Below are positions 8,088 through 19,570 of a stretch of DNA of 64,000 nucleotides, one piece after another. The notes under the pieces were generated by a model, which saw nothing but the letters and a program-made list of their open reading frames with translations, was not told where the DNA came from and did not search any database. The DNA is taken from positions 124,001 through 188,000 of the forward strand of contig NZ_AVBG01000005.1 of NCBI RefSeq assembly GCF_000770675.1. Reading direction: 5' to 3'. Each line of letters starts with the position of its first letter. Within the stretch, counting starts at the first letter, position 1. The position numbers and the translations under genes were made by a program. The DNA comes from Pontibacillus chungwhensis BH030062. GTDB taxonomy: Bacteria; Bacillota; Bacilli; Bacillales; BH030062.

Positions 8088-8276
8088 ATTAGTGACCAAT
8101 TGAACTTAAACTACACGAGTGAGATGGAAAAGGCGATGCACCAGTCTCACGGAATGGGCTATCAAGAGTATAGTCGCCGAATCGACCAACGTTTGAAAGT
8201 AGAACAACGTAGGGAAGCAGAGTACCAAGCAAGTCGGCAAATTGTAGCAGAAGTTGATCGGCAAATCCATCGATAA
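8088..8276 (+). CDS. Small hypothetical ORF without an ATG start
   Basis: I do not recognise it. An open frame ends at TAA 8276 and codes for about 58–62 residues with a polar, helical look, from NLNYTSEMEKAMHQSH to VAEVDRQIHR. No in-frame ATG, GTG or CTG precedes the conserved-looking part. TTG 8100 is 19 bases from the only ribosome site (AAGGGATGG, 8073–8080), while ATT 8088 is seven bases away. A rare ATT start is therefore possible. A terminator follows at 8309. The composition looks coding, but expression is unproven. Confidence 0.45.
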   Translation: MSDQLNLNYTSEMEKAMHQSHGMGYQEYSRRIDQRLKVEQRREAEYQASRQIVAEVDRQIHR

Positions 8277-8308
8277 AAAATTGTTAATAATGTTTTACTT
8301 ATATATTG

Positions 8309-8341
8309 AGCAGGCGAAGCTTTTATCGCCTGCTTATTTTT
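8309..8341 (+). terminator. Terminator before the suf region
   Basis: AGCAGGCGA pairs with TCGCCTGCT, followed by TATTTTTTG. It closes the transcript carrying the small ORF. Confidence 0.85.
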
Positions 8342-8389
8342 TGTTCAATCTGTAAGCTGCAGGTGGTTTTCTTTCCTGTCGATTTGTTG

Positions 8390-8468
8390 TTACTATATAT
8401 ATAAGGAAGTTTATAGGCCAAACCTATGGGTGGAATTCCTGAATAGGTTTCTACTACCTTTATAGTGA
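8390..8468 (+). other. Candidate structured element upstream of the suf promoter
   Basis: Outer arms TTACTATA (8390–8397) and TATAGTGA (8461–8468) enclose a perfect 8-bp stem AAACCTAT/ATAGGTTT (8420–8427 with 8443–8450). The loop of that stem holds the self-complementary GGAATTCC. It matches no riboswitch I know and ends about 28 bases before the suf -35 box. The rest of 8342–8606 holds only the suf promoter and leader. Confidence 0.35.
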
Positions 8469-8495
8469 GAACTTATTATAGCGTGTGGTAAAAAG

Positions 8496-8524
8496 TTGAT
8501 ATTACTTTCGAAATGATTTAAAAT
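8496..8524 (+). promoter_or_regulatory. Probable suf operon promoter
   Basis: TTGATA at 8496–8501, a 17-bp spacer and TAAAAT at 8519–8524, about 80 bases before sufC. Confidence 0.65.
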
Positions 8525-8606
8525 TGTAATGAGAATAGATTGAGAATCGATACATTTTACGTATCCTTAATTTACGATAGTTAGAAACCATATTGGAGGT
8601 ATCAAA

Positions 8607-9392
8607 ATGGCAGGATCAACACTAGAAATTAAAGATCTTCATGTAGAAATTGAAGGTAAACAAATCTTAAAGGGTGTAAACCTTACAATAAATGGTGGCG
8701 AATTCCATGCTGTCATGGGTCCAAACGGAACAGGTAAATCTACGCTTGCATCAGCAATCATGGGTCATCCTAAGTACGAGATCACAGGTGGAAGCATTCA
8801 TCTAGACGGCAAAGACGTACTAGAAATGGAAGTGGACGAGCGAGCTCAAGCTGGTCTTTTCTTAGCAATGCAGTATCCTAGTGAAATTAGCGGTGTAACA
8901 AACTCAGATTTCCTTCGTTCTTCAATCAACTCTCGTCGTGAAGAAGGCGATGAAATTAACCTTATGAAGTTCATCAAAGAAATGGACGGAAATATGGATG
9001 AACTTGAAATGGATAAGAACATGGCTCAGCGTTACCTAAACGAAGGTTTCTCAGGCGGTGAGAAGAAACGTAACGAGATTCTTCAGCTTATGATGCTTAA
9101 GCCAGAGATTGCAATCCTTGATGAGATTGACTCCGGTCTTGATATCGACGCACTAAAAGTGGTTTCAAAAGGAATTAACAAAATGCGTGATGAGGCATTT
9201 GGTTGCCTAATTATTACTCACTATCAGCGTCTGTTAGATTATATTACTCCAGACAAAGTACACGTAATGATGCAAGGTCGTGTAGTGAAATCAGGCGGCC
9301 CTGAATTAGCTAAACGTCTTGAAGAAGAAGGTTACGACTGGATTAAGCAAGAATTAGGCATTGAAGACGAAACAGTAGGCCAAGAAGCGTAA
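8607..9392 (+). CDS. sufC: Fe–S assembly ATPase SufC
   Basis: ABC-type ATPase of the SufBCD scaffold, which builds Fe–S clusters in the cytosol. Walker A is GPNGTGKST (residues 38–46), the signature is FSGGEKKRNEILQL, and Walker B is AILDEIDSGLD. At 261 residues it is a soluble ABC protein with no membrane partner. It starts at ATG after TTGGAGGTATC. It heads sufCDSUB, the order used in Bacillus, with a promoter about 85 bases upstream. Confidence 0.98.
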   Translation: MAGSTLEIKDLHVEIEGKQILKGVNLTINGGEFHAVMGPNGTGKSTLASAIMGHPKYEITGGSIHLDGKDVLEMEVDERAQAGLFLAMQYPSEISGVTNSDFLRSSINSRREEGDEINLMKFIKEMDGNMDELEMDKNMAQRYLNEGFSGGEKKRNEILQLMMLKPEIAILDEIDSGLDIDALKVVSKGINKMRDEAFGCLIITHYQRLLDYITPDKVHVMMQGRVVKSGGPELAKRLEEEGYDWIKQELGIEDETVGQEA

Positions 9393-9410
9393 TCAGTTAG
9401 GAGGGATATC

Positions 9411-12371
<2,961 letters not shown>

Positions 12372-12409
12372 AGTTTTTGTGATATACCACCTAAAGGAGG
12401 TTTTGACCG

Positions 12410-13807
12410 ATGGCTAAAAAAGCACCTGAGGTCGGCGAGTATAAGTACGGGTTTCATGACAAAGACGTTTCGATTTTCCGCACAGAGCGTGGACTGACTG
12501 AAGAAATTGTACGTGAGATCTCTAGACAGAAAGATGAGCCAGAGTGGATGCTTGACTTCCGCTTGAAAGCTCTTAAACAATTCTATAAGATGCCAATGCC
12601 ACAATGGGGCGGCGACTTAAATGAACTTGACTTTGATGAGATTACGTATTACGTAAAACCATCTGAAAAGTCTGAGCGTTCTTGGGATGAAGTACCTGAT
12701 GAAATCAAGCAAACGTTTGATAAATTAGGAATCCCTGAAGCAGAACAAAAATATCTTGCAGGTGTATCCGCTCAGTATGAATCTGAAGTTGTATACCACA
12801 ACATGCAAGAAGACTTAGAAGAACAAGGAATCATATTCAAAGACACGGATACAGCTCTTAAAGAAGATGAAGAACTCTTCCGTGAGCACTTTGGTAAAGT
12901 GATCCCGCCTGCAGATAACAAGTTCTCTGCACTAAACTCTGCAGTATGGTCTGGTGGTTCTTTCATTTACGTACCAAAAGGCGTAAAAGTTGACACACCA
13001 CTACAAGCCTACTTCCGTATTAACTCAGAAAACATGGGTCAGTTTGAGCGTACGTTAATTATTGTTGACGAAGACGCTTCTGTACACTATGTAGAAGGTT
13101 GTACAGCACCTGTTTATACAACTAACTCTCTTCACAGTGCAGTTGTTGAGATTAATGTCAAAAAAGGCGGTTACTGCCGTTATACGACAATTCAGAACTG
13201 GGCAAACAACGTTTATAACTTGGTTACAAAACGTGCGGTTGCTGAAGAGAATGCAACAATGGAATGGATTGACGGTAACTTAGGTTCTAAGCTAACGATG
13301 AAATATCCTTCTGTGGTTCTTAAAGGCGAAGGCGCACGTGGTATGACTCTTTCTATTGCACTTGCTGGTAAGGGACAACACCAAGATGCTGGTGCGAAAA
13401 TGATCCACCTAGCACCGAATACGTCTTCTACAATCGTTTCAAAATCCATCTCTAAACAAGGTGGTAACGTAACGTATCGCGGAATCGTTCAATTCGGTCG
13501 TAAAGCGGAAGGTGCTCGTTCTAACGTTGAATGTGACACGCTGATTATGGATAACAAATCAAAATCAGACACAATCCCATACAACGAGATCATGAACGAA
13601 AACATCTCTCTTGAGCACGAAGCGAAAGTTTCTAAAGTTTCTGAGGAGCAGCTGTTCTATCTTATGAGCCGCGGACTTTCTGAAGAAGAAGCTACAGAAA
13701 TGATCGTAATGGGCTTCATCGAGCCATTCACGAAAGAACTTCCAATGGAATATGCAGTCGAAATGAACCGTCTGATCAAATTCGAAATGGAAGGTTCAAT
13801 CGGTTAA
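12410..13807 (+). CDS. sufB: Fe–S assembly scaffold SufB
   Basis: Main scaffold of the SufBCD complex, on which the nascent cluster is assembled; 465 residues. It carries the strongly conserved stretches [22 protein letters not shown], and [15 protein letters not shown], then a C-terminal [12 protein letters not shown] with a conserved cysteine. AAAGGAGGT precedes the ATG. It is the last gene of the operon, followed by a strong terminator. Confidence 0.98.
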   Translation: MAKKAPEVGEYKYGFHDKDVSIFRTERGLTEEIVREISRQKDEPEWMLDFRLKALKQFYKMPMPQWGGDLNELDFDEITYYVKPSEKSERSWDEVPDEIKQTFDKLGIPEAEQKYLAGVSAQYESEVVYHNMQEDLEEQGIIFKDTDTALKEDEELFREHFGKVIPPADNKFSALNSAVWSGGSFIYVPKGVKVDTPLQAYFRINSENMGQFERTLIIVDEDASVHYVEGCTAPVYTTNSLHSAVVEINVKKGGYCRYTTIQNWANNVYNLVTKRAVAEENATMEWIDGNLGSKLTMKYPSVVLKGEGARGMTLSIALAGKGQHQDAGAKMIHLAPNTSSTIVSKSISKQGGNVTYRGIVQFGRKAEGARSNVECDTLIMDNKSKSDTIPYNEIMNENISLEHEAKVSKVSEEQLFYLMSRGLSEEEATEMIVMGFIEPFTKELPMEYAVEMNRLIKFEMEGSIG

Positions 13808-13840
13808 TTTGCATTCGTTATAAACGAATAGCGCATAGTA

Positions 13841-13876
13841 AGAGGACGAAATCCACCCGATTTCGTCCTCTTTTTG
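13841..13876 (+). terminator. Terminator of the suf operon
   Basis: A perfect 13-bp hairpin (AGAGGACGAAATC / GATTTCGTCCTCT) followed by TTTT, 34 bases after the sufB stop. Confidence 0.93.
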
Positions 13877-13896
13877 TATGCACAAGAGTTGAGAAT

Positions 13897-14075
13897 GTTT
13901 CCGTTTGCTGTAAATGAGCGTAAGGTGGGCCTGGAAACCACTCGCTTTCTTGTGGGGATCTGGTGAGCCTCCTCACCCGGCAAAGCCGGGCTCCGGGGTC
14001 TCACCTAGGCTCTTCTGCCCACGGGAGTCTCGCAGTTTCCAGGCCCACCTTTGCCATATCGGGAGATACGGAAAC
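13897..14075 (+). repeat. Stem-loop repeat unit A (of composite A–B)
   Basis: A 179-bp unit bounded by GTTTCCGT and ACGGAAAC. Inside is a perfect 17-bp inverted pair AAGGTGGGCCTGGAAAC (13922–13938) and GTTTCCAGGCCCACCTT (14035–14051). The core carries the family words ACTCGCTTTC, GGAGCCTC-like AGCCTCCTC, GGGGTCT and CGGGAGTCTCGCAG. It covers the intergenic stretch after the suf operon. Confidence 0.85.
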
Positions 14076-14121
14076 ATGCCACATGTAGATTCAAATAGCC
14101 ATCAGGGACGCTCAAGCAGCG

Positions 14122-14298
14122 GGGCCGTTCTTACTTCACATAGCAAGGGGGGGCTGGGGAACGGGGAGACTCCTGCGGGAGAAAGAGGTCGACGAGACCC
14201 CACAGTGAGCGTTAGCGAACGAGGAGGCTCGACAGCTCGCCCTCGGAAAGCGAGTCGTTCCCCAGACACCCCTAGCACTCAATAAACGTAACGGTCCC
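14122..14298 (-). repeat. Stem-loop repeat unit B (of composite A–B)
   Basis: A 177-bp unit bounded by GGGCCGTT and AACGGTCC, with the family core in the opposite orientation to unit A (GAGACTCCTGCGGGAG, CGAGACCCC, GAGGAGGCTCG, GGAAAGCGAGT). It lies 46 bases after unit A. Open frames across this region are only by-products of its high GC content. Confidence 0.85.
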
Positions 14299-14324
14299 AC
14301 CCGTAAAAAATCTATCAGTTTCGC

Positions 14325-14354
14325 GCTGCCATATAAGAAGGCTTATATGGCAGC
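14325..14354. repeat. Perfect 13-bp palindromic hairpin
   Basis: GCTGCCATATAAG and CTTATATGGCAGC flank a 4-base loop. No T tract follows, so it is not a standard terminator. It sits between repeat unit B and yunE. Confidence 0.7.
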
Positions 14355-14440
14355 CAGGGCTTTCTTCATGTTTTTAAACTGAAAAAGATGGTAAGATAAT
14401 GTTAGATTGAGGAATTGTATATGGAAAGGAATTGTGTATT

Positions 14441-15265
14441 TTGGTTGCTCTTATTATGTTAATTATAGGTTTTTTTACAGCGTTTGTTGGCAGCATCGCT
14501 GGCATTGGTGGGGGAACCATTTTAGTACCTTCTATGCTTTTTTTACACACTGTTTCGGAATCTTTTGAGTGGGCAACTCCTCAGAAAATCGTAGGTATTT
14601 CAGTAGTTGTGATGATTTTTACTGGGTTGTCTTCGACGATTGCGTATTGGAAAAGTAAGAGAATTGACTATAAGACCGGACTCATTTTTTTGATTGGTTG
14701 TCTGCCAGGTGGGGTGTTTGGGTCGTGGTTTAATCAGTTCGTGGATACTAAAACGTTCTCTATTGCGTTTGGAGCTATAATGATCGTCATATCCTTATTG
14801 TTCTTTTTGCCGAGATTAGATCGTTCTAAAAGTCCTAAATCCAATAAGTGGCTACATATTAATCGATCTTTCACGCTGGATCAGAAAACGTATAACTATC
14901 AAATACACATTGTGGGTGGCTTTTTCCTGGCTTTCTTTGTTGGGACTCTCTCTGGCTTATTCGGCATTGGTGGGGGTTCATTAATGGTACCCGCCATGAT
15001 TCTATTATTCGGATTACCGCCTCATGTGGCTACTGCAACTTCAATGTTTATAATATTCTTCCTAAGTATTTCAAGCTCTAGCACTCATGTTTTATTGGGA
15101 CATGTTCCGTGGCTTTACACCCTATGTTTCATACCTGGTGCTTGGGTTGGTGGTACGATTGGAGCAAAGGTTAATCAACGAATGAACGGGAAAACGGTTG
15201 AATGGATATTACGAATTATTCTCATTTTAATCGGTGTTCGCTTAATTTGGGATGGAATTGGGTAA
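14441..15265 (+). CDS. yunE: TauE/SafE-family membrane transporter YunE
   Basis: Integral membrane protein of 274 residues with about eight hydrophobic segments. Two copies of the family's glycine signature show an internal repeat (GSIAGIGGGTILVP and SGLFGIGGGSLMVP). The family exports or imports sulfonates, sulfite or related anions; the substrate here is unknown. I place the start at TTG 14441, ten bases after AAAGGA; a TTG at 14432 is too close to that site. yunD follows 12 bases later, as in B. subtilis. Confidence 0.85.
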   Translation: MVALIMLIIGFFTAFVGSIAGIGGGTILVPSMLFLHTVSESFEWATPQKIVGISVVVMIFTGLSSTIAYWKSKRIDYKTGLIFLIGCLPGGVFGSWFNQFVDTKTFSIAFGAIMIVISLLFFLPRLDRSKSPKSNKWLHINRSFTLDQKTYNYQIHIVGGFFLAFFVGTLSGLFGIGGGSLMVPAMILLFGLPPHVATATSMFIIFFLSISSSSTHVLLGHVPWLYTLCFIPGAWVGGTIGAKVNQRMNGKTVEWILRIILILIGVRLIWDGIG

Positions 15266-15277
15266 GGAGTCGATTAG

Positions 15278-16669
15278 ATGACGGAAAATATTTATCTTTA
15301 CTACACAAATGATTTACATAGCCATTTTGAAAACTGGCCTCGGATTGTAGGTCACTGGAAAGAACGGCGGCATCATCATGAAAAGATGAAAGAAGATATG
15401 TTTTTGTTGGATGTAGGAGATCACGTAGATCGCTTTCATCCAATTTCAGAAGCGATGATGGGAAAAGCTAATATAGATTTACTAAATAAAGCAGGTTATA
15501 ATTGGGTAACTTTGGGGAATAACGAAGGGATTACTTTAACGCAAGAAGATTTGTATACGCTATACGATGAAGCAACATTTGATGTAATATGTGCAAATCT
15601 ATCAACGATACATTCTCCTAACCCATCATGGTTAGATTCTTATTCTATTCAGACAACATCTAATGGAACAAAGATTGCAGTAATCGGACTTACTGCACCT
15701 TTCTATACATTCTACAAGCAAATGGGGTGGGAAGTCGTTTCCCCTTTTGATAAGCTTGATGAATTATTAGAAGAGATCGAAAAGAAAGCTGATATCATTG
15801 TGTTATTATCCCATCTTGGGATTAACGATGACGAAGCAATTGCCAATCGCTATAATTCGGTTGATGTCATTATAGGTGGTCATACTCACCATTTATTTAA
15901 AGATGGTGAGTATATTAATGGAACTTTACTCTCGGCGGCTGGTAAGCATGGGATGTATGTTGGACAGGTTGCCTTTAAGTGGGATATGGCCAATCGAAAG
16001 CTAACCCATAAGTCTGCTAGCGCCTATTCGCTCGAGAAGCAGGATGAGGATAAGGAGACAGAGCAGCTTGTAGAAAGTTATTCTAAGCAAGCTTCCCGTA
16101 TGTTGCATGAAACGGTAGCAGAATTAAGCCATAATCAGAATGCAACATGGTTCGAAACGTCTGTGGTCATGAAAGAGTTCGTTAGGACGCTCAAGGACTG
16201 GACAGGTGCTGATGTAGCTATGTTAAATGCAGGAGTATTGTTGGAAGGGTTTCCTGAAGGCCCTGTTACTAGAAGAGATATCCACCGAAAATGTCCTCAT
16301 CCCATGAACCCTTGTAAGGTGGAACTTAGAGGAGATCAGCTCATGGAAGTCATTCGTCAATCTCATGCGAAGCGTTTCATGGAGCTAAAGCTCAAAGGAT
16401 TTGGGTTTAGGGGTGAAGTGATAGGACGCATGGTGTTTGATGGGGTTGATGTGCAAAGCAGAAAAGCTCAAGATGGTCAGGAATACGTTACAAAAGTTAC
16501 CATTGATGGAGAACAAATAGATCCAAATCGTACGTACACTGTCGCTACAGCTGATACCTTTACTTTTGGTCGTTTGCTCCCTGAAATTGCAAATAGTCCA
16601 AAAAAAGAATATTTCATGCCAGAATTGCTTCGTGATCTATTGCTTGAAACTCTTAAGCAAATGCCATAA
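15278..16669 (+). CDS. yunD: Metallophosphatase / 5'-nucleotidase family protein YunD
   Basis: Calcineurin-like phosphoesterase with a C-terminal 5'-nucleotidase domain, 463 residues. Metal-binding motifs appear in order: YTNDLHSHF near residue 10, LDVGDHVD, TLGNNE, LSHLG and GGHTHH. The C-terminal domain includes ADVAMLNAGVL. There is no signal peptide, unlike secreted UshA-type enzymes, so it acts in the cytosol. It starts at ATG after AAGGAG. It probably hydrolyses nucleotides or nucleotide-containing cofactors; the exact substrate is unknown. Confidence 0.87.
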   Translation: MTENIYLYYTNDLHSHFENWPRIVGHWKERRHHHEKMKEDMFLLDVGDHVDRFHPISEAMMGKANIDLLNKAGYNWVTLGNNEGITLTQEDLYTLYDEATFDVICANLSTIHSPNPSWLDSYSIQTTSNGTKIAVIGLTAPFYTFYKQMGWEVVSPFDKLDELLEEIEKKADIIVLLSHLGINDDEAIANRYNSVDVIIGGHTHHLFKDGEYINGTLLSAAGKHGMYVGQVAFKWDMANRKLTHKSASAYSLEKQDEDKETEQLVESYSKQASRMLHETVAELSHNQNATWFETSVVMKEFVRTLKDWTGADVAMLNAGVLLEGFPEGPVTRRDIHRKCPHPMNPCKVELRGDQLMEVIRQSHAKRFMELKLKGFGFRGEVIGRMVFDGVDVQSRKAQDGQEYVTKVTIDGEQIDPNRTYTVATADTFTFGRLLPEIANSPKKEYFMPELLRDLLLETLKQMP

Positions 16670-16725
16670 ATAATGCACTTTCTTCTGCCTTTTTCATAAA
16701 TTGTAGCAGAAGGGAGTGGATCACG

Positions 16726-17031
16726 ATGGTTACGGTGGAGCCTGTATGGATTGAGGGAGTTCCGTTTACAGCTGTTTCTGTTGTTTTGCCAAAAACGAAC
16801 TTGTTAGTCGTTACCCACGAAAAGGGTTATATCATGTGCGGTGCATTAGATGTAGACCTTTTAAATGAGAAATTAGCAGATCGAAACATTGTAGCAGGAA
16901 GAGCAGTAGGGGTACGAAGTATTCAGGATCTATTAGATGCGCCTTTAGAAAAGGTTACGGTGGGATCAAAGGTGTATGGTTGGGAAGAAGGAATAACTGG
17001 TAAAGAAGCTATGCTAAAATTAGTAAGGTAA
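16726..17031 (+). CDS. yunC: DUF1805-family protein YunC
   Basis: A 101-residue protein matching the YunC family (DUF1805), with the family's THEKGYIMCGALDVDLLN segment and an AGRAVGVRSIQDLLDAP stretch. Function is unknown. AGAAGGGAGTGG precedes the ATG. It lies downstream of yunD in the conserved yunE-yunD-yunC order, separated by 56 bases with no terminator, so it is probably in the same transcript. Confidence 0.85.
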   Translation: MVTVEPVWIEGVPFTAVSVVLPKTNLLVVTHEKGYIMCGALDVDLLNEKLADRNIVAGRAVGVRSIQDLLDAPLEKVTVGSKVYGWEEGITGKEAMLKLVR

Positions 17032-17140
17032 GACGCTTAACCATGGTAAGGCGAGGGAGTTTGTGTTTCAAATTCTCTCGGCTATACATAGCTGTGTTAA
17101 GTATGGGAGTTAAGTTTGATATAAGTAAGGTTGGGGTGTT

Positions 17141-18241
17141 ATGCGATTACTATCAACGCTTTCCCTAGAACCAGGTTATGAATTGGCCAAACCGATTTAT
17201 AATGCAAAGGGAAAGGTCTTAATCCATTCAGGTGTTCTGCTAACAGAAAAAATGATAGAAAGATTAAATGGGTTTGGAATTACATACGTTTATATAGAAG
17301 ACGAGTCAACAGAAGACATTGTGACTGAATTTCCAATTCATGATTCAGTTCGTACTCAGGCTCTTGACCGTATTACGGAAACATTTAATAAAATAAAATC
17401 TTCTTCTAGCATAAAGGATTCCTTTATATTTGATCGTACGGGAGAGAAGATGAATGAAGTCGTTAGAAAGATATTATCGGATATTCAAAGCCATCATAAA
17501 GCCGTCTCTTTACTTTCAGATGTGTTTGCTTATGATGATTATATCTTTACACATTCATTAAATGTGACGATCTATACACTAGCGCTAGGTACCGAGCTTG
17601 GGCTACCCTCAAGAAAGCTAGAAGAGCTAGGGTTTGGCGCTATTTTGCACGATGTAGGGAAAGTACAGGTTCCAAAAGAAGTCCTTCTTAAACCAGGGAG
17701 GTTAAATGAAGAGGAATTTAACCTTATTAAAGAGCACTCTGAAGCTGGTTTTAATATGCTTCGTTCAGCACCTAGCGTTCCTCTAGTGGCAGCACACTGT
17801 GCTTTTCAACACCATGAGCGCCTTGATGGGTCTGGTTATCCAAGAGGTTTATGTGATCAAGATATACATTACTATGCTAAGATCTTAGCGATAGCGGATG
17901 TGTTTGATGCCGTTACAAGTAACAGAGTGTACAGAAGGGCTATGCTTCCTCATGAAGGTCTTGAGATTCTATATTCAGGTGCAGGGACGAAGTTTGACTT
18001 ACATATGGTTGAAGCATTCAGGAGAAGTGTTGCTGTGTATCCAAACGGATTGAGCGTCATTTTAAGTGACGGACGGAAGGGAATTGTCTCTGAGCAAAAT
18101 TCAAACATTAGTGATCGCCCTCAGGTGAGGATTTTGGAAGAAAACGGGCAACCCGTTCACTCATATTACGAATTAGATCTAAGTAAAGCCCTGAATATCG
18201 TCATTACGGAATGCGATACTACGTTGGTCGGAAAAACGTAA
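17141..18241 (+). CDS. HD-GYP domain phosphodiesterase
   Basis: A 366-residue protein whose middle (about residues 120–300) is an HD-GYP domain, the type that degrades cyclic di-GMP or related nucleotides. The HD pair is H170-D171 in AILHDVGKVQVP and the GYP motif is SGYPRG (residues 231–236), preceded by HHERLDG. The N-terminal about 60 residues form the small domain often found before such HD-GYP cores; no membrane segment is present. It starts at ATG after GGGGTG. The substrate cannot be told from sequence alone. Confidence 0.88.
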   Translation: MRLLSTLSLEPGYELAKPIYNAKGKVLIHSGVLLTEKMIERLNGFGITYVYIEDESTEDIVTEFPIHDSVRTQALDRITETFNKIKSSSSIKDSFIFDRTGEKMNEVVRKILSDIQSHHKAVSLLSDVFAYDDYIFTHSLNVTIYTLALGTELGLPSRKLEELGFGAILHDVGKVQVPKEVLLKPGRLNEEEFNLIKEHSEAGFNMLRSAPSVPLVAAHCAFQHHERLDGSGYPRGLCDQDIHYYAKILAIADVFDAVTSNRVYRRAMLPHEGLEILYSGAGTKFDLHMVEAFRRSVAVYPNGLSVILSDGRKGIVSEQNSNISDRPQVRILEENGQPVHSYYELDLSKALNIVITECDTTLVGKT

Positions 18242-18251
18242 TAAAACAGTC

Positions 18252-18296
18252 AAACCCTGTCCTCATCTTGCATAAGATTGAGGAGAGGGGGTTTTT
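18252..18296 (+). terminator. Terminator hairpin overlapping the yunB ribosome site
   Basis: AACCCTGTCCTCATCTT pairs with AAGATTGAGGAGAGGGGGTT, followed by TTT. GGAGAGGGGG in the descending arm is also the only Shine–Dalgarno sequence for yunB at 18301. Confidence 0.8.
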
Positions 18297-18300
18297 AATT

Positions 18301-19089
18301 ATGGGGAGAAATAGAAGAAAAGGTTCAATGGCACCACCTCCAGCCAGACAGATATTTATTATAACGTTCATGTTTTTTCTCATAAGCACTTTTGTAAGCT
18401 TATGGATTATAAATAAAGGAATCGAGCCGAAGATTATGGAAATCGCAGAGGCGAGAACCGAACAATTTGCGAAAGAAGCTATTGCAGAAACGGTCAGTAA
18501 GAAGATGGCAGAAGACCTGAATGTGAATGATTTAGTCCAGTATACTTACGATGATCAGGGTAATGTAGTGTCTGCTGGCTTCAACTCAGCAGCGATCAAT
18601 AAAGTTACCCGCGATACGTTATTTCGCGTAAATCAATACTTAACAAGATTAGGTGAAGGCGAGGACCCTGACCCTGGTATATCCTATGATGTTGATATCG
18701 ACAAATCTGAGGAGACGAATACTGATATTGTACAAGACAAACGAACCATTGCCCGAATTCCTTTAGGGCAAGCTACTGGGAATACATTATTATCAAACCT
18801 AGGACCGGAGATTCCTGTGCATTTCACTTACATTGGAAATGTAAAAGCAGATGCTATAAAAGAAGAAAAAGAGTACGGCATTAATATGTTAGTTGTCGAT
18901 ATTGATCTGAGAGTTGAAGTAAACTTACAGGTTCTTCTCCCTTTTTCTACAAAAATGATCACAGTGAATACAGAAGTTCCTATTGCACATAATGTGATTA
19001 TTGGGAAAGTACCGGATTTCTACAATGGTGGTGGCGGTGGAATGAATCCATCTATTGAAGTTCCAACAAACCCCTTGCCAGGACCATAA
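18301..19089 (+). CDS. yunB: Sporulation protein YunB
   Basis: A 262-residue protein with a basic N-terminus, one membrane segment (about residues 17–38, IFIITFMFFLISTFVSLWII) and an extracytoplasmic domain. It matches the YunB family, which is needed for sporulation in B. subtilis. The ATG at 18301 is chosen over upstream in-frame codons because it follows the only ribosome site. Polyproline appears near the start (MAPPPARQ) and a GGGGG run near the end. The ribosome site is embedded in a terminator-like hairpin. Confidence 0.85.
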   Translation: MGRNRRKGSMAPPPARQIFIITFMFFLISTFVSLWIINKGIEPKIMEIAEARTEQFAKEAIAETVSKKMAEDLNVNDLVQYTYDDQGNVVSAGFNSAAINKVTRDTLFRVNQYLTRLGEGEDPDPGISYDVDIDKSEETNTDIVQDKRTIARIPLGQATGNTLLSNLGPEIPVHFTYIGNVKADAIKEEKEYGINMLVVDIDLRVEVNLQVLLPFSTKMITVNTEVPIAHNVIIGKVPDFYNGGGGGMNPSIEVPTNPLPGP

Positions 19090-19145
19090 AATCTTGTTAA
19101 GATAATACTTGTCTTACACAAAAATTGAATTTCATCTACCCTTAT

Positions 19146-19338
19146 CATATCGATGAGGTAGAGGCGCATTTAGCATTAGTACCCAGTTTGAGGATGACAA
19201 CAATGAGAACTGGTGAAAGGGCTACTTGCCGAAGTGTAACGAAGGGTCCCCTTCCTTACGCTGGTGCATTCCCAAATAGAGAATGTACTGTCATGCAAAC
19301 CGAACGTTGGATTGCATGATGCGCTACTGATCGAGATG
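19146..19338 (+). promoter_or_regulatory. Lysine riboswitch (L-box)
   Basis: Shows the L-box order of conserved blocks: GATGAGGTAGAGGCGCA, TAGTA, GGTGAAAGGGCTACTTGCCGAAGTG, and CATGATGCGCTACTGATCGAGATGG. The outer stem pairs CATATCGAT (19146–19154) with ATCGAGATG (19330–19338). It precedes an NhaC-family transporter, a known lysine-uptake arrangement in Firmicutes. Confidence 0.92.
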
Positions 19339-19363
19339 GAGGATAACAATATTATTTGCGATA

Positions 19364-19417
19364 AACAGCAAGTAATGATAGGTTATTTTCTCTATCATTA
19401 TTTGCTGTTTTTTATTT
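19364..19417 (+). terminator. L-box expression-platform terminator
   Basis: AACAGCAAGTAATGATAG pairs with CTATCATTATTTGCTGTT, followed by TTTTATTTT. Lysine binding is expected to favour this hairpin and switch off the transporter downstream. Confidence 0.9.
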
Positions 19418-19570
19418 TCCTCTTACTCTTCTGCATTTAAAGCCAGATTACCACACCAATCTGCGCTCGACAGTACTTGCATCGTCATGTCCATCGTTCC
19501 TTTCCTTCAAAAGACATCAGGCCTGAGACACGAAGGAGACCATTATTTAAGATACGGAGGGAACGAAAAG

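Noticed and set aside
8425-8445. T-box-like GGGTGG motif
   Set aside because: The full AGGGTGGNACCGCG motif is missing and the gene downstream is not an amino-acid gene.
8390-8468. Second purine riboswitch
   Set aside because: Only a GTTTCTAC word is shared; the P2 and P3 loops with their kissing contacts are absent.
13914-14285. A 123-residue open frame and its minus-strand counterpart in the GC-rich intergenic region
   Set aside because: It falls wholly within stem-loop units A and B. Similar frames at 21475, 33471, 33676 and 45478 also follow repeat units.
14122-14298. Insertion sequence with transposase
   Set aside because: The units have inverted ends but are under 200 bp and encode nothing; no transposase gene lies in the window.
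19125-19319. A 64-residue plus-strand frame
   Set aside because: It is the lysine riboswitch read as protein.
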